DNA of 62,958 nt, taken from the IMG/VR virus record IMGVR_UViG_3300044648_000169, positions 1-62,958 of that record; one strand, written 5' to 3'. This document shows positions 14,366 through 21,933 of this stretch, piece after piece. The notes below the pieces were generated by a model. That model saw nothing but the letters and a program-made list of their open reading frames with translations. It did not search any database and had not been told where the DNA came from. The DNA comes from a virus. The first letter of the stretch is position 1. Each line of letters starts with the position of its first letter. Made by a program: the position numbers and the translations under genes.

Positions 14366-15115
14366 ATGAAATCCCTACGTGATGTCTTGATCTCGGAGGC
14401 TTTGGGCGGCCTGGGTAGCGCTCAGACGGCGCCGGAGTTCGGCGCCCTCGCGGAAAAGCTCACAGAGGGTTTCGGCATGGATCGGTACATCGTGATCGAC
14501 GTGCGTAACGGCACCCTGGCGGGGCTGCACCACAACGCGCCTGCCCACTTGAGCGCCGACATCGAAAACCTTGCCACCGCGGATTCGGACCCGATCCTCG
14601 GGAAGGCCCGAGTTTCGCGGATGCCATTTGCATGGGGTCGCGGCGACGGCGGCCCCTGGCGCGAGGCATATGGCAGCTTGGGGTATCACTCGGGAATCGC
14701 GGGCGTGACCTGGGACGGCGTGGGCTCCGGTGTCATCGCCCTGTTCTCTTCGGAGGCTGATGGCCTGCCGGAGGAAATTATCGGCTCGCTGCTCGGCTTC
14801 GTGGTGTTGGCGGCCGTGACGATGAGCACGCCGCTGCGCCGTTTGGCGCCCAGACCGCTGGCCGAATGCCCTTTCACGGCGCGCGAACTGGACTGCCTGC
14901 GCTACGCGCTGGCCGGTAAGTCGTCAAAGGAAACGGCGCGCTCGCTGGGCATTGGCGCGCGGACCGTGAACCAATACCTCGAACGAGCGCGCACCAGGCT
15001 CCAGGTCAAGACCACCTACGCCGCTGCCACGATAGCGCTGCGGCGTGGGTGGATCGACATGCAGGAAGCGTCGGAGCTGGCCGGCTTAGTTCCCGCCGCC
15101 ACCGGTGCGCGGTAG
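14366..15115 (+). CDS. LuxR-type quorum-sensing regulator (first)
   Basis: A 249-residue protein with the layout of LuxR family receptors. Residues 1-160 form an autoinducer-binding domain, with the family's DP pair (SDPIL) and a later tryptophan (MPFAWG) kept. The tryptophan and tyrosine that usually contact the acyl-homoserine lactone appear replaced by leucine and isoleucine in PAHLSADIE. The C-terminal LuxR helix-turn-helix is clear: FTARELDCLRYALAGKSSKE, then IGARTVNQYLERARTRLQVK. No luxI-type synthase is in the window, so it would sense host or foreign signals. It sits inside the immunity region, so it may bias lysis or lysogeny. Confidence 0.88.
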   Translation: MKSLRDVLISEALGGLGSAQTAPEFGALAEKLTEGFGMDRYIVIDVRNGTLAGLHHNAPAHLSADIENLATADSDPILGKARVSRMPFAWGRGDGGPWREAYGSLGYHSGIAGVTWDGVGSGVIALFSSEADGLPEEIIGSLLGFVVLAAVTMSTPLRRLAPRPLAECPFTARELDCLRYALAGKSSKETARSLGIGARTVNQYLERARTRLQVKTTYAAATIALRRGWIDMQEASELAGLVPAATGAR

Positions 15116-15169
15116 GTCGGCCGGGTTGTAGTCGCGGATGCCAAGCAGTGCCAGCAGGAAATCAAACAT
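15086..15169 (-). CDS. 27-codon small ORF downstream of a palindromic operator
   Basis: The frame runs from the ATG at 15169 to the TAA at 15086-15088, reading MFDFLLALLGIRDYNPADLP and a short glycine tail. A GGAG ribosome site lies 7 bases before the ATG. The N-terminal ten residues are hydrophobic. It overlaps the 3' end of the first luxR gene in antisense. A perfect 15-bp palindrome lies about 79 bases upstream. The arrangement matches known phage transcription factor-small protein modules, but the product itself is unproven. Confidence 0.5.
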   Translation of the reverse strand: MFDFLLALLGIRDYNPADLPRTGGGGN

Positions 15170-15221
15170 GGGTGGACTCCACAGAGGGTTGCGGTCAAAT
15201 CGACCGCTGTCCACTTTGAAG

Positions 15222-15283
15222 TCCCTAGCACGTTTCGCCTAGCTGCAAAACCTGTCAGGTTTACCGTCAGTGACAACTGAGGT
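15222..15283 (-). promoter_or_regulatory. palindromic operator and candidate promoter of the small ORF
   Basis: A perfect palindrome, AAACCTGTCAGGTTT, lies at 15248-15262. Next to it, at 15263-15283, is an imperfect dyad with TCAGT and ACTGA half-sites. LuxR proteins bind CTG-N-CAG-type dyads. On the minus strand the palindrome abuts TTGCAG, followed by a weak -10 (TAGGGA, 15222-15227). The palindrome would then be centred about 40 bases upstream of transcription start, where LuxR-type activators bind. A hairpin (GCGGTC with GACCGC, 15191-15207) lies in the leader. Confidence 0.5.
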
Positions 15284-15287
15284 AGGC

Positions 15288-16004
15288 CTAGTCGATCAAG
15301 CCCCCTTGAATACAAGTGAGCACCGCGCCTTGCACGGAGCTGGCGCCCAGTTTGCGCGCAGCGCTGCGCTGCCGCCGGGCCACCTCTGGCTGGCTGATGA
15401 CCATGCGCTGACCCACCTGCCAGGCGGTGTACCCGTCCTTGGCCCAGCGCAGGCTTTCGAGTTCGCCGGCATCCAAGACCGGGCTACCTGCCGGGGTCGG
15501 GGTAGAAATCCGCTGCAGCGCTGACTGCGCGTGCAGCGTGACCATCTGCACGGCCGCCTGCAGGCGCATGCGGACCACCGGGTCGATCGGCAGCGCGTCC
15601 GGGCGATCGAAGCCCAGCAAGAACTGCTCGAGGTGGCTGGGCTCGTGCACGCTGCACGCTACCCCGCAGCGGTAGCCGAACGACGCCTGCAGATCCCATA
15701 GATCCACCGCGCCCGCTTCGACGTAGGTGGACTGGTCATACAGCACGGGGACGATGTTGGAGCGCAGAGCCCGGATGACCGGATCACGCAGGGCATCGCT
15801 CAGCGACTGCTGTGCCACGACATAGGCATCTGGGGTGTTGCCAACCCCGAGCATCCAGGCATTCGCGGATCCCATGGCGCCGCGGATCAGCACCGCCGAG
15901 AACAGGCCGAAGCCCAGCTCGTGTGCTGCTGACGTCAGGCGGGACCGCAGGGTGTCGACGTCCGGCGACAGTCCTAGATCCAGGAGTTGCTGCTGAGAGA
16001 GCAT
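15288..16004 (-). CDS. LuxR-type quorum-sensing regulator (second)
   Basis: A 238-residue protein, weakly similar in layout to the first LuxR. The sensor domain keeps an RDPV motif (SDALRDPVIRALRSNIVPVL), and the pocket tryptophans appear replaced by tyrosines (NTPDAYVVAQ, PVLYDQSTY). The C-terminal DNA-binding domain (AGELESLRWAKDGYTAWQVG, then VARRQRSAARKLGASSVQGA) is recognisable but diverged. It follows the KTSC gene by 6 bases, so they are probably co-transcribed. It converges on the first luxR gene with the small ORF between them. Confidence 0.82.
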   Translation of the reverse strand: MLSQQQLLDLGLSPDVDTLRSRLTSAAHELGFGLFSAVLIRGAMGSANAWMLGVGNTPDAYVVAQQSLSDALRDPVIRALRSNIVPVLYDQSTYVEAGAVDLWDLQASFGYRCGVACSVHEPSHLEQFLLGFDRPDALPIDPVVRMRLQAAVQMVTLHAQSALQRISTPTPAGSPVLDAGELESLRWAKDGYTAWQVGQRMVISQPEVARRQRSAARKLGASSVQGAVLTCIQGGLID

Positions 16005-16010
16005 GGACCG

Positions 16011-16343
16011 CTATTGCGACGGAGTCCCGCCCTGTCTGCAATCGTAGTTGCCCTTGATGTTGGCGAGGTAGTAGCGCCCTAGGGACGGCGATGAACGCCA
16101 CGCCGCCACGGTCTCTGGCGGCATGCGGCAGTAGTGATACCAAGTGCCCTTGAGGTTCACCAGCAGGTAGCGGTCCGACAGCTTCCAGCAGGTACGCCAG
16201 ACCAGCGAGCTGGGTTGCTCCACGCAGTTGAAGCCCTTCAGGTCGACCTCGCCGTGGTACTTCACGAAAACCGTCTCGGCCGACGCGCCCATAGGCGCCA
16301 ACGCGAGCGCGGCCAGCATCACTTTCGTTCTCAGTGGTCCCAT
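16011..16343 (-). CDS. secreted KTSC-domain protein
   Basis: A 110-residue protein. Residues 1-22 are a signal peptide ending ASA. The mature part (ETVFVKYHGEVDLKGFNCVE, then CWKLSDRYLLVNLKGTWYHY, YYLANIKGNYDCR) matches the KTSC domain with its repeated NLKG/NIKG strands. Such proteins are found in phage and bacterial genomes and may act in the cell envelope; no activity is established. It has a strong ribosome site (AGGGAGGGG). It is transcribed away from the rightward operator, a position like that of lysogenic conversion genes. Confidence 0.75.
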   Translation of the reverse strand: MGPLRTKVMLAALALAPMGASAETVFVKYHGEVDLKGFNCVEQPSSLVWRTCWKLSDRYLLVNLKGTWYHYCRMPPETVAAWRSSPSLGRYYLANIKGNYDCRQGGTPSQ

Positions 16344-16406
16344 AGCCCCTCCCTGGGTTCGCTCGATTCTTCCGGCCTAAGGGTAAGCCTGCACGGATTT
16401 TTGTTC

Positions 16407-16444
16407 AGCAATGCTTGCCATCAATACTTTGCATTGCTAAACTC
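16407..16444 (+). promoter_or_regulatory. rightward early promoter with repressor operators
   Basis: TTGCCA (16415-16420), 17 bases, then TAAACT (16438-16443) preceded by TGC, a good sigma-70 promoter with extended -10. It is embedded in AGCAATGCTTGC and ACTTTGCATTGCTAAA, almost the same as the leftward promoter at 13315-13352. By analogy it is the pL-type promoter driving the recombination operon and bound by the same repressor. Confidence 0.78.
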
Positions 16445-16498
16445 TCTTCCGTCGCACCCAACTTCCCCGCCGGGGATGGTGCGATGGGAGCAAGGGTC

Positions 16499-16708
16499 AT
16501 GCAGCACCACGCCTACACGCCATGGGAAGTGCAGATGCTCACCAGGGCGCAGCCGAGGCGCTTCCATGTTGCGCGGCAGGTCGAGGACGGAACGTGGTCC
16601 TCGCCGCACTGGGAGCAGATGCCGGCGGCCGATGGTGGCATCGCCAGGTTTGAAACCGCCGAAGAGGCCCGCGCTGCCATCGCCGCGGATGCCGGGGTCG
16701 CCGCATGA
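16499..16708 (+). CDS. small unknown protein, first gene of the rightward early operon
   Basis: A 69-residue protein, MQHHAYTPWEVQMLTRAQPR onward. The ATG at 16499 is chosen because GGGAG lies 9 bases upstream; a start at 16481 is possible. It has a strand-rich middle and a helical alanine-rich tail. No family is recognised. It is about 50 bases after the likely transcription start. Confidence 0.55.
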   Translation: MQHHAYTPWEVQMLTRAQPRRFHVARQVEDGTWSSPHWEQMPAADGGIARFETAEEARAAIAADAGVAA

Positions 16709-16962
16709 CCTCCCTCCACATCAACGGCACCGAGTACCGCAAGGGCGAGCCTCCAGCGATCGGCTGGTGGCCGACCCTCACCGGTGAATCGGAGTTCCCC
16801 CTGATCCGCTGGTGGAACGGGATGTGTTGGTCGGTGGGCGCGAACGAAAAGCACGACAAGCACTACGCCGAGCGCTGCGCCCGCAGTCCCGCGCCGGTGC
16901 CAGACCGGCAGATCCACTGGGCCGACCGCCCGGCGCACTGGCCGGAATGGAGCCGCACGTGA
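16705..16962 (+). CDS. small tryptophan-rich unknown protein
   Basis: An 85-residue protein, MTSLHINGTEYRKGEPPAIG onward, with many tryptophans (GWWPTL, IRWWNGMCW). It resembles small phage proteins with a compact beta fold. Its start overlaps the preceding stop by 4 bases. Function is unknown. Confidence 0.6.
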   Translation: MTSLHINGTEYRKGEPPAIGWWPTLTGESEFPLIRWWNGMCWSVGANEKHDKHYAERCARSPAPVPDRQIHWADRPAHWPEWSRT

Positions 16963-17084
16963 AGCGCCTGCTCGGTTCCATCCTGCTGTCGTTCGTGCTC
17001 GGCAGCGTCGGCGCCCTGGTGCTCACCCGCTGGGCCGAGTGCTTCGACTGGGACCGGGCATGCCTGATCGAAGGCCCGCAATGA
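16959..17084 (+). CDS. 41-residue membrane protein
   Basis: From a GTG start: MKRLLGSILLSFVLGSVGAL, one transmembrane helix, then a short acidic tail with two cysteines. Start and stop overlap both neighbours. Small membrane proteins in early phage operons often act on the host envelope or in superinfection exclusion; nothing specific is visible. Confidence 0.55.
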   Translation: MKRLLGSILLSFVLGSVGALVLTRWAECFDWDRACLIEGPQ

Positions 17085-17206
17085 CCCTCATCTGCCTCGC
17101 CGCCATTGCGGCCAACAGCCCAGGCCTGTGCCCCCTGTTGGCGGCATGGCAGGCGTGGGAAGAACAAACCCCGTTCACGTGGCTGACGCCACAACAAGGA
17201 GAGTGA
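17081..17206 (+). CDS. 41-residue unknown protein
   Basis: MTLICLAAIAANSPGLCPLL onward. The hydrophobic N-terminus could be a membrane anchor or signal. It overlaps the previous gene by 4 bases and ends 2 bases before the next start. Evidence is mainly the tight packing. Confidence 0.45.
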   Translation: MTLICLAAIAANSPGLCPLLAAWQAWEEQTPFTWLTPQQGE

Positions 17207-17208
17207 CC

Positions 17209-17934
17209 ATGGACGCGATAGACCCCCTGGCCGCCGCCGACGCGAGTTCGGCGGAAGGGCTGGTGATGTTCAGCGACTTTGCCTCGGACGACCCGCTGGC
17301 CAACTCGTTCGAACTGAAGTTCGGTGATGGCGAATTCGACTGCAGCGGCAGCAAAGCACTGCTGGCCCTCCGCGCATGCTTCCCGGCCCAAAACTGGGGC
17401 GCGCTCATCCTCCAGCGGTGCCTCATCTCCAACCCCACCGCTTCAGCGCTGCTCAATGAAGACGTGCTGAAGATCCGCCGCGTGATCGTTGAGGACTGGT
17501 GCGATGTCTTTGTGCGCGGGCCGCACATCCTGGACGTGATCCGCATTGACGCCGGCATCTACTCCGTCGATGGTTTCGCCAAGCTCGCGCGCTTCGCGTC
17601 GGCGCGCATCACGCTCGCCGACGAGGGACTGGCCGCACTGCAAGACGACCTCGCCGAGGCGCAGCGCCGCTTTGGTGCCGACCGCCTGAACAGCGCGGGC
17701 CATGCCATCGGCGCACTGGCTGGGCAGGAGTGGACGGCTGAAACCATCGCCGCCGCTGTTGCTCACCTCGAAATGCTGGAGCGCGATGGGCCGCCCTCAC
17801 GCGCGCCGCGCTGGCACATCGGCCCGTTCAGCGCCAGCGACTTCAACCTCCTCCCGGACCGCCCGGCCCCCGCCGGCATCGCCTCCTGTGCCTCGATGAC
17901 CCACAAGCTGGGCGGCTGGGGGGTGCAGTCATGA
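17209..17934 (+). CDS. unknown early protein
   Basis: A 241-residue protein with a good ribosome site (AGGAGAG). Its N-terminal 60 residues are acidic (MDAIDPLAAADASSAEGLVM). The middle (IVEDWCDVFVRGPHILDVIR and helices after it) looks like a folded helical domain. Its C-terminal tail is proline-rich. No family is recognised. Confidence 0.6.
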   Translation: MDAIDPLAAADASSAEGLVMFSDFASDDPLANSFELKFGDGEFDCSGSKALLALRACFPAQNWGALILQRCLISNPTASALLNEDVLKIRRVIVEDWCDVFVRGPHILDVIRIDAGIYSVDGFAKLARFASARITLADEGLAALQDDLAEAQRRFGADRLNSAGHAIGALAGQEWTAETIAAAVAHLEMLERDGPPSRAPRWHIGPFSASDFNLLPDRPAPAGIASCASMTHKLGGWGVQS

Positions 17935-18158
17935 ACACCACCGAAACCATCGAACTCCTGCGCGAAGCCTCGAAGTTCGTCCAGGCCCAGGTCCGCACCT
18001 ACATCGGCGACGAGGGCGAGCCCACCGAGTATTCGGAGTGGGACGTGGAAGCGCACGAACTGGCCTGCAAGCTGGCCTGCGAGGCCGACCGCCTGGAGCG
18101 CGAGGCCATCCCCGAACAGACGGTGCATGCCGTTCAACCGGTGCGGATGGCGGCATGA
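17931..18158 (+). CDS. small acidic helical protein
   Basis: A 75-residue protein, MNTTETIELLREASKFVQAQ onward, with an acidic centre and a helical second half. It overlaps both neighbours by 4 bases. Function is unknown. Confidence 0.55.
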   Translation: MNTTETIELLREASKFVQAQVRTYIGDEGEPTEYSEWDVEAHELACKLACEADRLEREAIPEQTVHAVQPVRMAA

Positions 18159-18400
18159 ACCGCGTCCTCGCCTTCCTGCTGCACTGGCTGCGCACGGGCC
18201 TGCTGACCGCGATCCTGGCGGTGCTGTTCGCCTACACGATCGGCAGCGCCCGGGCCTGCGAGGAAGTCCCGGCCTTCTGCCCATTCCAGGGCACGACCGA
18301 CCCCGCGCCGCGCGATCAGGGGTCGCGCATGGCAACGGACACATCTCAACGCAAAGCGAAGGACCCGGCGGATAGTGCACCGCCGGTTTCCAAGGAGTAG
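18155..18400 (+). CDS. small membrane protein
   Basis: An 81-residue protein. Residues 1-30 (MNRVLAFLLHWLRTGLLTAI onward) form one transmembrane helix or signal anchor, followed by a hydrophilic tail with two cysteines (CEEVPAFC). It may sit in the inner membrane with a periplasmic tail. No family is recognised. Confidence 0.5.
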   Translation: MNRVLAFLLHWLRTGLLTAILAVLFAYTIGSARACEEVPAFCPFQGTTDPAPRDQGSRMATDTSQRKAKDPADSAPPVSKE

Positions 18401-18405
18401 TACCC

Positions 18406-18768
18406 ATGGGCAACGTCTTCAGCATCACCCGGCCTCTGCGCGAGGAAGACCTGGACGAACGCCTGCGCCTGCTGGGCGTCGAGCCCCGGGCCGCCGCGCT
18501 CTACGTCACCGGCCACGGCGACCTGTCGCTGAAAGAGGCTGAAGACCTGGTGGCTGACGACCTCGCCATTGCCCAAGCCTTCACCGGTCACTACGGACTC
18601 GGCTGCATGGAGTCCGCCACCTTCGACGCCATGGACGCCGCGATGGCTGCTGGCCTGACGTGCGCCGACATCGACGTGGATTTCCACGAACCCATCTTCG
18701 TGTCCAACGGGCTGCTGGCACGTGCCGGCAGGGCCTGGGATGCCTTCATGCGCTGGGTGCGCTCCTGA
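18406..18768 (+). CDS. unknown early protein
   Basis: A 120-residue acidic protein, MGNVFSITRPLREEDLDERL onward, with GGAG 10 bases before the ATG. It is mostly helical. It lies just before recT. No domain is recognised. Confidence 0.55.
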   Translation: MGNVFSITRPLREEDLDERLRLLGVEPRAAALYVTGHGDLSLKEAEDLVADDLAIAQAFTGHYGLGCMESATFDAMDAAMAAGLTCADIDVDFHEPIFVSNGLLARAGRAWDAFMRWVRS

Positions 18769-18804
18769 CGCGCCTGAGCCCCGACTGACCAACTGGAGCA
18801 AAAC

Positions 18805-19593
18805 GTGAACGCTGTAGTGGAGAGAAGCGGATACGAGCTGGGCCACCAACAGGCCTTTAGCTTGGCGCCGCGCAACCTGGAAGAGGCCTTCCGCCTTGCC
18901 GACATGCTGGCCGATTCCGACCTGGTACCCAAGGACTTCAAAGGCAAGCCGGGCAACGTGATGATCGCCATGCAGTGGGGCATGGAGGTGGGGCTGAAGC
19001 CGTTGCAGGCCCTGCAAAACATCGCGGTCATCAACGGCCGGCCCTCGATGTGGGGTGACGCGGTGCTGGCCATCGTCCGCGCCTCGCCTCTGTGTGAGTA
19101 CGTGCTGGAAGAAGAGGACGGCAGCGGCACGGCCATCTGCCGCGCCAAGCGCCGTGGCGAGCCTGAGCAGGTCCGCACCTTCTCCAACAGCGACGCCAAG
19201 ACCGCCGGCCTGCAGGGCAAGTCAGGCCCGTGGACCACCAACCCCAAGCGCATGAAGCAGATGCGCGCCCGGTCGTTCGCCCTACGCGACGTCTTCGCCG
19301 ACGTGCTCAAGGGCATGGATGTGACCGAGGTGGTGATGGACCTGCCGCCGCTGGACCAGCCGGCTGCGCAGAAGCCCGCCGCAACGCCGGTGCCCGACGC
19401 CCTGCTGCACCAGGCGCAGGAAGCCGCCGGCAAGGGCGAGGCCGCCTACCAGGCGTTCTGGCAGGCCATCGGCAAGGACAGCCGGCACCTGCTGGGCGCA
19501 CACCACGCCGACCTCAAGCTGAAGGCGCAGCAGGCCGACGCCGCGCGCACGGTGGAGGCCGACCAACAACCCGCAGCAGGAGAGCAGCAATGA
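18805..19593 (+). CDS. recT: RecT-family single-strand annealing protein
   Basis: A 262-residue protein with a GTG start and GGAG upstream. The RecT core is plain: KGKPGNVMIAMQWGMEVGLK, then ALQNIAVINGRPSMWGDAVL, then KTAGLQGKSGPWTTNPKRMK and RARSFALRDVF. RecT proteins coat and anneal single strands during phage recombination. The exonuclease partner follows with a 4-base overlap. The C-terminal tail is low-complexity. Confidence 0.93.
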   Translation: MNAVVERSGYELGHQQAFSLAPRNLEEAFRLADMLADSDLVPKDFKGKPGNVMIAMQWGMEVGLKPLQALQNIAVINGRPSMWGDAVLAIVRASPLCEYVLEEEDGSGTAICRAKRRGEPEQVRTFSNSDAKTAGLQGKSGPWTTNPKRMKQMRARSFALRDVFADVLKGMDVTEVVMDLPPLDQPAAQKPAATPVPDALLHQAQEAAGKGEAAYQAFWQAIGKDSRHLLGAHHADLKLKAQQADAARTVEADQQPAAGEQQ

Positions 19594-20297
19594 TCCAGTT
19601 CGACGAATCCCCCCAGGGCAGCGAGGCGTGGCTGGCCGCGCGCCGTGGTGCGATCACCGGCAGCCGGGCCAAGGACACGCGCGCCTTCAAGAAGAACGGC
19701 GAATCGACCTCGGAGCGGCTGGCCTACGCCATGGACAAGGCCCGCGAGCGCCTGGGCGGCATGGCGGCGCCGGTGTTCCAGAACGCCGCCATGCGGATCG
19801 GCACCACCGAGGAACCAGAGGCCCGCAAGCGCTACGAGTTCGACACCGGCTACCTCGTGCGTGAAGTCGGCTTCGCCTACACCGAAGATCACAAGTTCGG
19901 CTGCAGCGTGGACGGCCTCATCGGCGATGACGGGGTGTGGGAGTGCAAGACGATGGTCAGCAGCAACACGCTGTTCAAGGCCATGGTCGATGGCGACATC
20001 AGCGACTATCGCGACCAATGCCTGTTCGCAATGTGGCTGCTGAACCGCAAGTGGGTCGACCTCACGCTGTGGTGCCCGGACCTCCAGGCCCTGCACGTCA
20101 TCCGCATCCAGCGCGACGAGGACGAGATCCAGAAGCTGGAAGACGACCTCGTGACCTTCGAGCGGCTGGTGAGCGGCTACGAATCGGCGCTGCGGGCCAA
20201 GTTGTCGCCGCCGGCCGACCCGCCCTGGCAAACCGAGGCCCCTTCCCCCACCACCCAGGCCCAGCCCCTTCCGGCTGGTGCGGAGCTTTTCGCATGA
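19590..20297 (+). CDS. YqaJ-type viral exonuclease (RecE/lambda-exo partner of RecT)
   Basis: A 235-residue protein of the YqaJ nuclease family, fold of the PD-(D/E)XK enzymes. SEAWLAARRGAITGSRAKDT is the N-terminal motif. GTTEEPEARKRYE, GCSVDGLIGDDGVWECKTMV (with D..ExK) and FAMWLLNRKWVDLTLW carry the active site and core. It degrades one strand of duplex ends to feed RecT. Confidence 0.93.
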   Translation: MIQFDESPQGSEAWLAARRGAITGSRAKDTRAFKKNGESTSERLAYAMDKARERLGGMAAPVFQNAAMRIGTTEEPEARKRYEFDTGYLVREVGFAYTEDHKFGCSVDGLIGDDGVWECKTMVSSNTLFKAMVDGDISDYRDQCLFAMWLLNRKWVDLTLWCPDLQALHVIRIQRDEDEIQKLEDDLVTFERLVSGYESALRAKLSPPADPPWQTEAPSPTTQAQPLPAGAELFA

Positions 20298-20635
20298 ACC
20301 AACTGTCCTGGTTTCTGTACTTTGCCGATGTGGTCAGCGGCCTCGGGCTAACGCTGGGCATGCTCAGTTTCGTTTGCCTCTTCGCTGGCTTGGTTTGGCT
20401 CGCGATCCGCGTTGAGACGGAGCAAGCGCGCCCGTTGATTCTTCCGATACGGTTGCTCATTGCCGCCTTCCCGGTCGGACTCCTGTTGGCCAACGTGATT
20501 CCTGGCAAGAACACCATGTACGCCATCGCGGCGTCGGAGCTGGGCGAGCAGGTGGTGACGTCCGACACCGGCAAGAAGGTCGCTTCCGCCCTTGAGGCAT
20601 GGCTTGACAAGCAACTGGAAGGGGTGGGGAAATGA
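20294..20635 (+). CDS. membrane protein in the recombination operon
   Basis: A 113-residue protein with two likely transmembrane helices, around residues 10-35 (VVSGLGLTLGMLSFVCLFAG) and 50-65, and a helical hydrophilic tail. It sits between the exonuclease and the DUF1351-like gene with 4-base overlaps. Membrane proteins here are unusual; the function is unknown. Confidence 0.6.
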   Translation: MNQLSWFLYFADVVSGLGLTLGMLSFVCLFAGLVWLAIRVETEQARPLILPIRLLIAAFPVGLLLANVIPGKNTMYAIAASELGEQVVTSDTGKKVASALEAWLDKQLEGVGK

Positions 20636-21912
20636 GCGAAGTCGCCGAAGCCCCCGAAGTCCTTGACCACGCGGAAGTCAAGGACGGCAAACCCATCGTG
20701 GCCTACAGCCGCACCGAGGTGGCGCTGGCGGACCTGACCGCGCGCTACAAGGGCGCCACCTTCGACCTGACCACGACGAAGGGCGACAAGGCGGCCCGGG
20801 CAGCGCGGCATGAGTTGGTGACGCTGCGCACCGCGCTGGAGAAGAAGCGCAAGGAGTTCAAAGCCCCGGCCCTGGAGTTCGGCAGGCTGATCGACGCCGA
20901 GGCCAAGCGCATCGAGGCCCAGGTACTGGCGCTGGAAGGCCCGATCGACGCCCAGATCAAGGCCGACGAGGAACGCCGCGAGCGCGAGGCCGAAGCCAAG
21001 CGCCAGGCCGAAGCCGCCCGGGTGCAGAAGCACCGGGACGCCATCGCCGCCATTCGGGCCTACATCGGCTTCGCCAAGGGCCTGCCGGCCGCCCGCATCC
21101 AACTCGGCATCGACCGCCTGGAGCCGATGCTTGTCGCCGAGCCCGAGGAATTCGCACCCGAGTACGAGGCAGCGAAGGCCGAAACCCTCGCCACCCTGCG
21201 CACCATGCACGCAGAAGCGGCGGCCCGAGAGGCCGAAGCCGCCCGCCTGGAAGCCCAGCGCGCCGAGCAAGCCCGCATCGCGGCCGAGCAGGCAGCAGAA
21301 GCCAAGCGGATCGCCGACGAGAAGGCCGAGCTTGCGCGGCAGCGGGCGGAACTGGAGGCGCAGCAGGCGGCCATTGCGGCGGCGGCCGAGGACGCGACGG
21401 GCGCGCGCTTGCAGGCCGCAGCGGCAAGCCAGTTTGAGGCCAATCAGCAAGCGATCGCCTGGGCACAGCAGAAGGCGGTCAACGCGGCGCCTGGTGAGTC
21501 AGGGTGGGGCAGCGTGCGCAACTTCAGCCCATCCCCGCACGCCCTGCAGCAAGGCTTCCCCTGCGACACCGCCCCGTTCGCCAGCACGCTGACCAAGGCG
21601 ATCCAGTCTGCACAGACCGAGCGCGCCAGCAGCGCCGCATGGCTGAAGCAGGCCAACGAGTGCTTCGCCGAGGTGGCGCACCAAAGCGAAAACTACGAGC
21701 CCGGCTTGAAGGGTTGGCGCCTTGATGGAGACGGCGCGCTGAGCGTTGTGATTGGCCCCGACATCGAAGACCTCTGCCACGCCCTCCTTGACCACATCGC
21801 CAAGGCCTGGGGCAACCGTTTCCCCACCCAGCCCCACATGGCCCCGGCCTGGTGGGCAGACCTGAGAGCCAAGTCCGACGCGCTGAAGGCGCTGCTGGAC
21901 GACGAGGCTTGA
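20632..21912 (+). CDS. DUF1351-like recombination-associated coiled-coil protein
   Basis: A 426-residue protein. Residues 20-130 (ADLTARYKGATFDLTTTKGD, then LRTALEKKRKEFKAPALEFG) match the DUF1351 pattern of proteins next to phage recT/exonuclease pairs. A long charged coiled coil rich in alanine, glutamate and arginine covers about residues 110-270. The C-terminal 130 residues look globular and may be phage-specific. Its role is unknown but is tied to recombination by position. Confidence 0.75.
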   Translation: MSEVAEAPEVLDHAEVKDGKPIVAYSRTEVALADLTARYKGATFDLTTTKGDKAARAARHELVTLRTALEKKRKEFKAPALEFGRLIDAEAKRIEAQVLALEGPIDAQIKADEERREREAEAKRQAEAARVQKHRDAIAAIRAYIGFAKGLPAARIQLGIDRLEPMLVAEPEEFAPEYEAAKAETLATLRTMHAEAAAREAEAARLEAQRAEQARIAAEQAAEAKRIADEKAELARQRAELEAQQAAIAAAAEDATGARLQAAAASQFEANQQAIAWAQQKAVNAAPGESGWGSVRNFSPSPHALQQGFPCDTAPFASTLTKAIQSAQTERASSAAWLKQANECFAEVAHQSENYEPGLKGWRLDGDGALSVVIGPDIEDLCHALLDHIAKAWGNRFPTQPHMAPAWWADLRAKSDALKALLDDEA

Positions 21913-21933
21913 GCACCAACTGAAGGAACGACC

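Noticed and set aside
15270-15524. Plus-strand frame opposite the second luxR gene
   Set aside because: It would start inside the palindromic region, but its sequence is an antisense shadow of the LuxR coding region and lacks a ribosome site.
14366-16004. Complete LuxI/LuxR quorum-sensing circuit
   Set aside because: No gene resembling an acyl-homoserine lactone synthase is present; the receptors appear to be solos.
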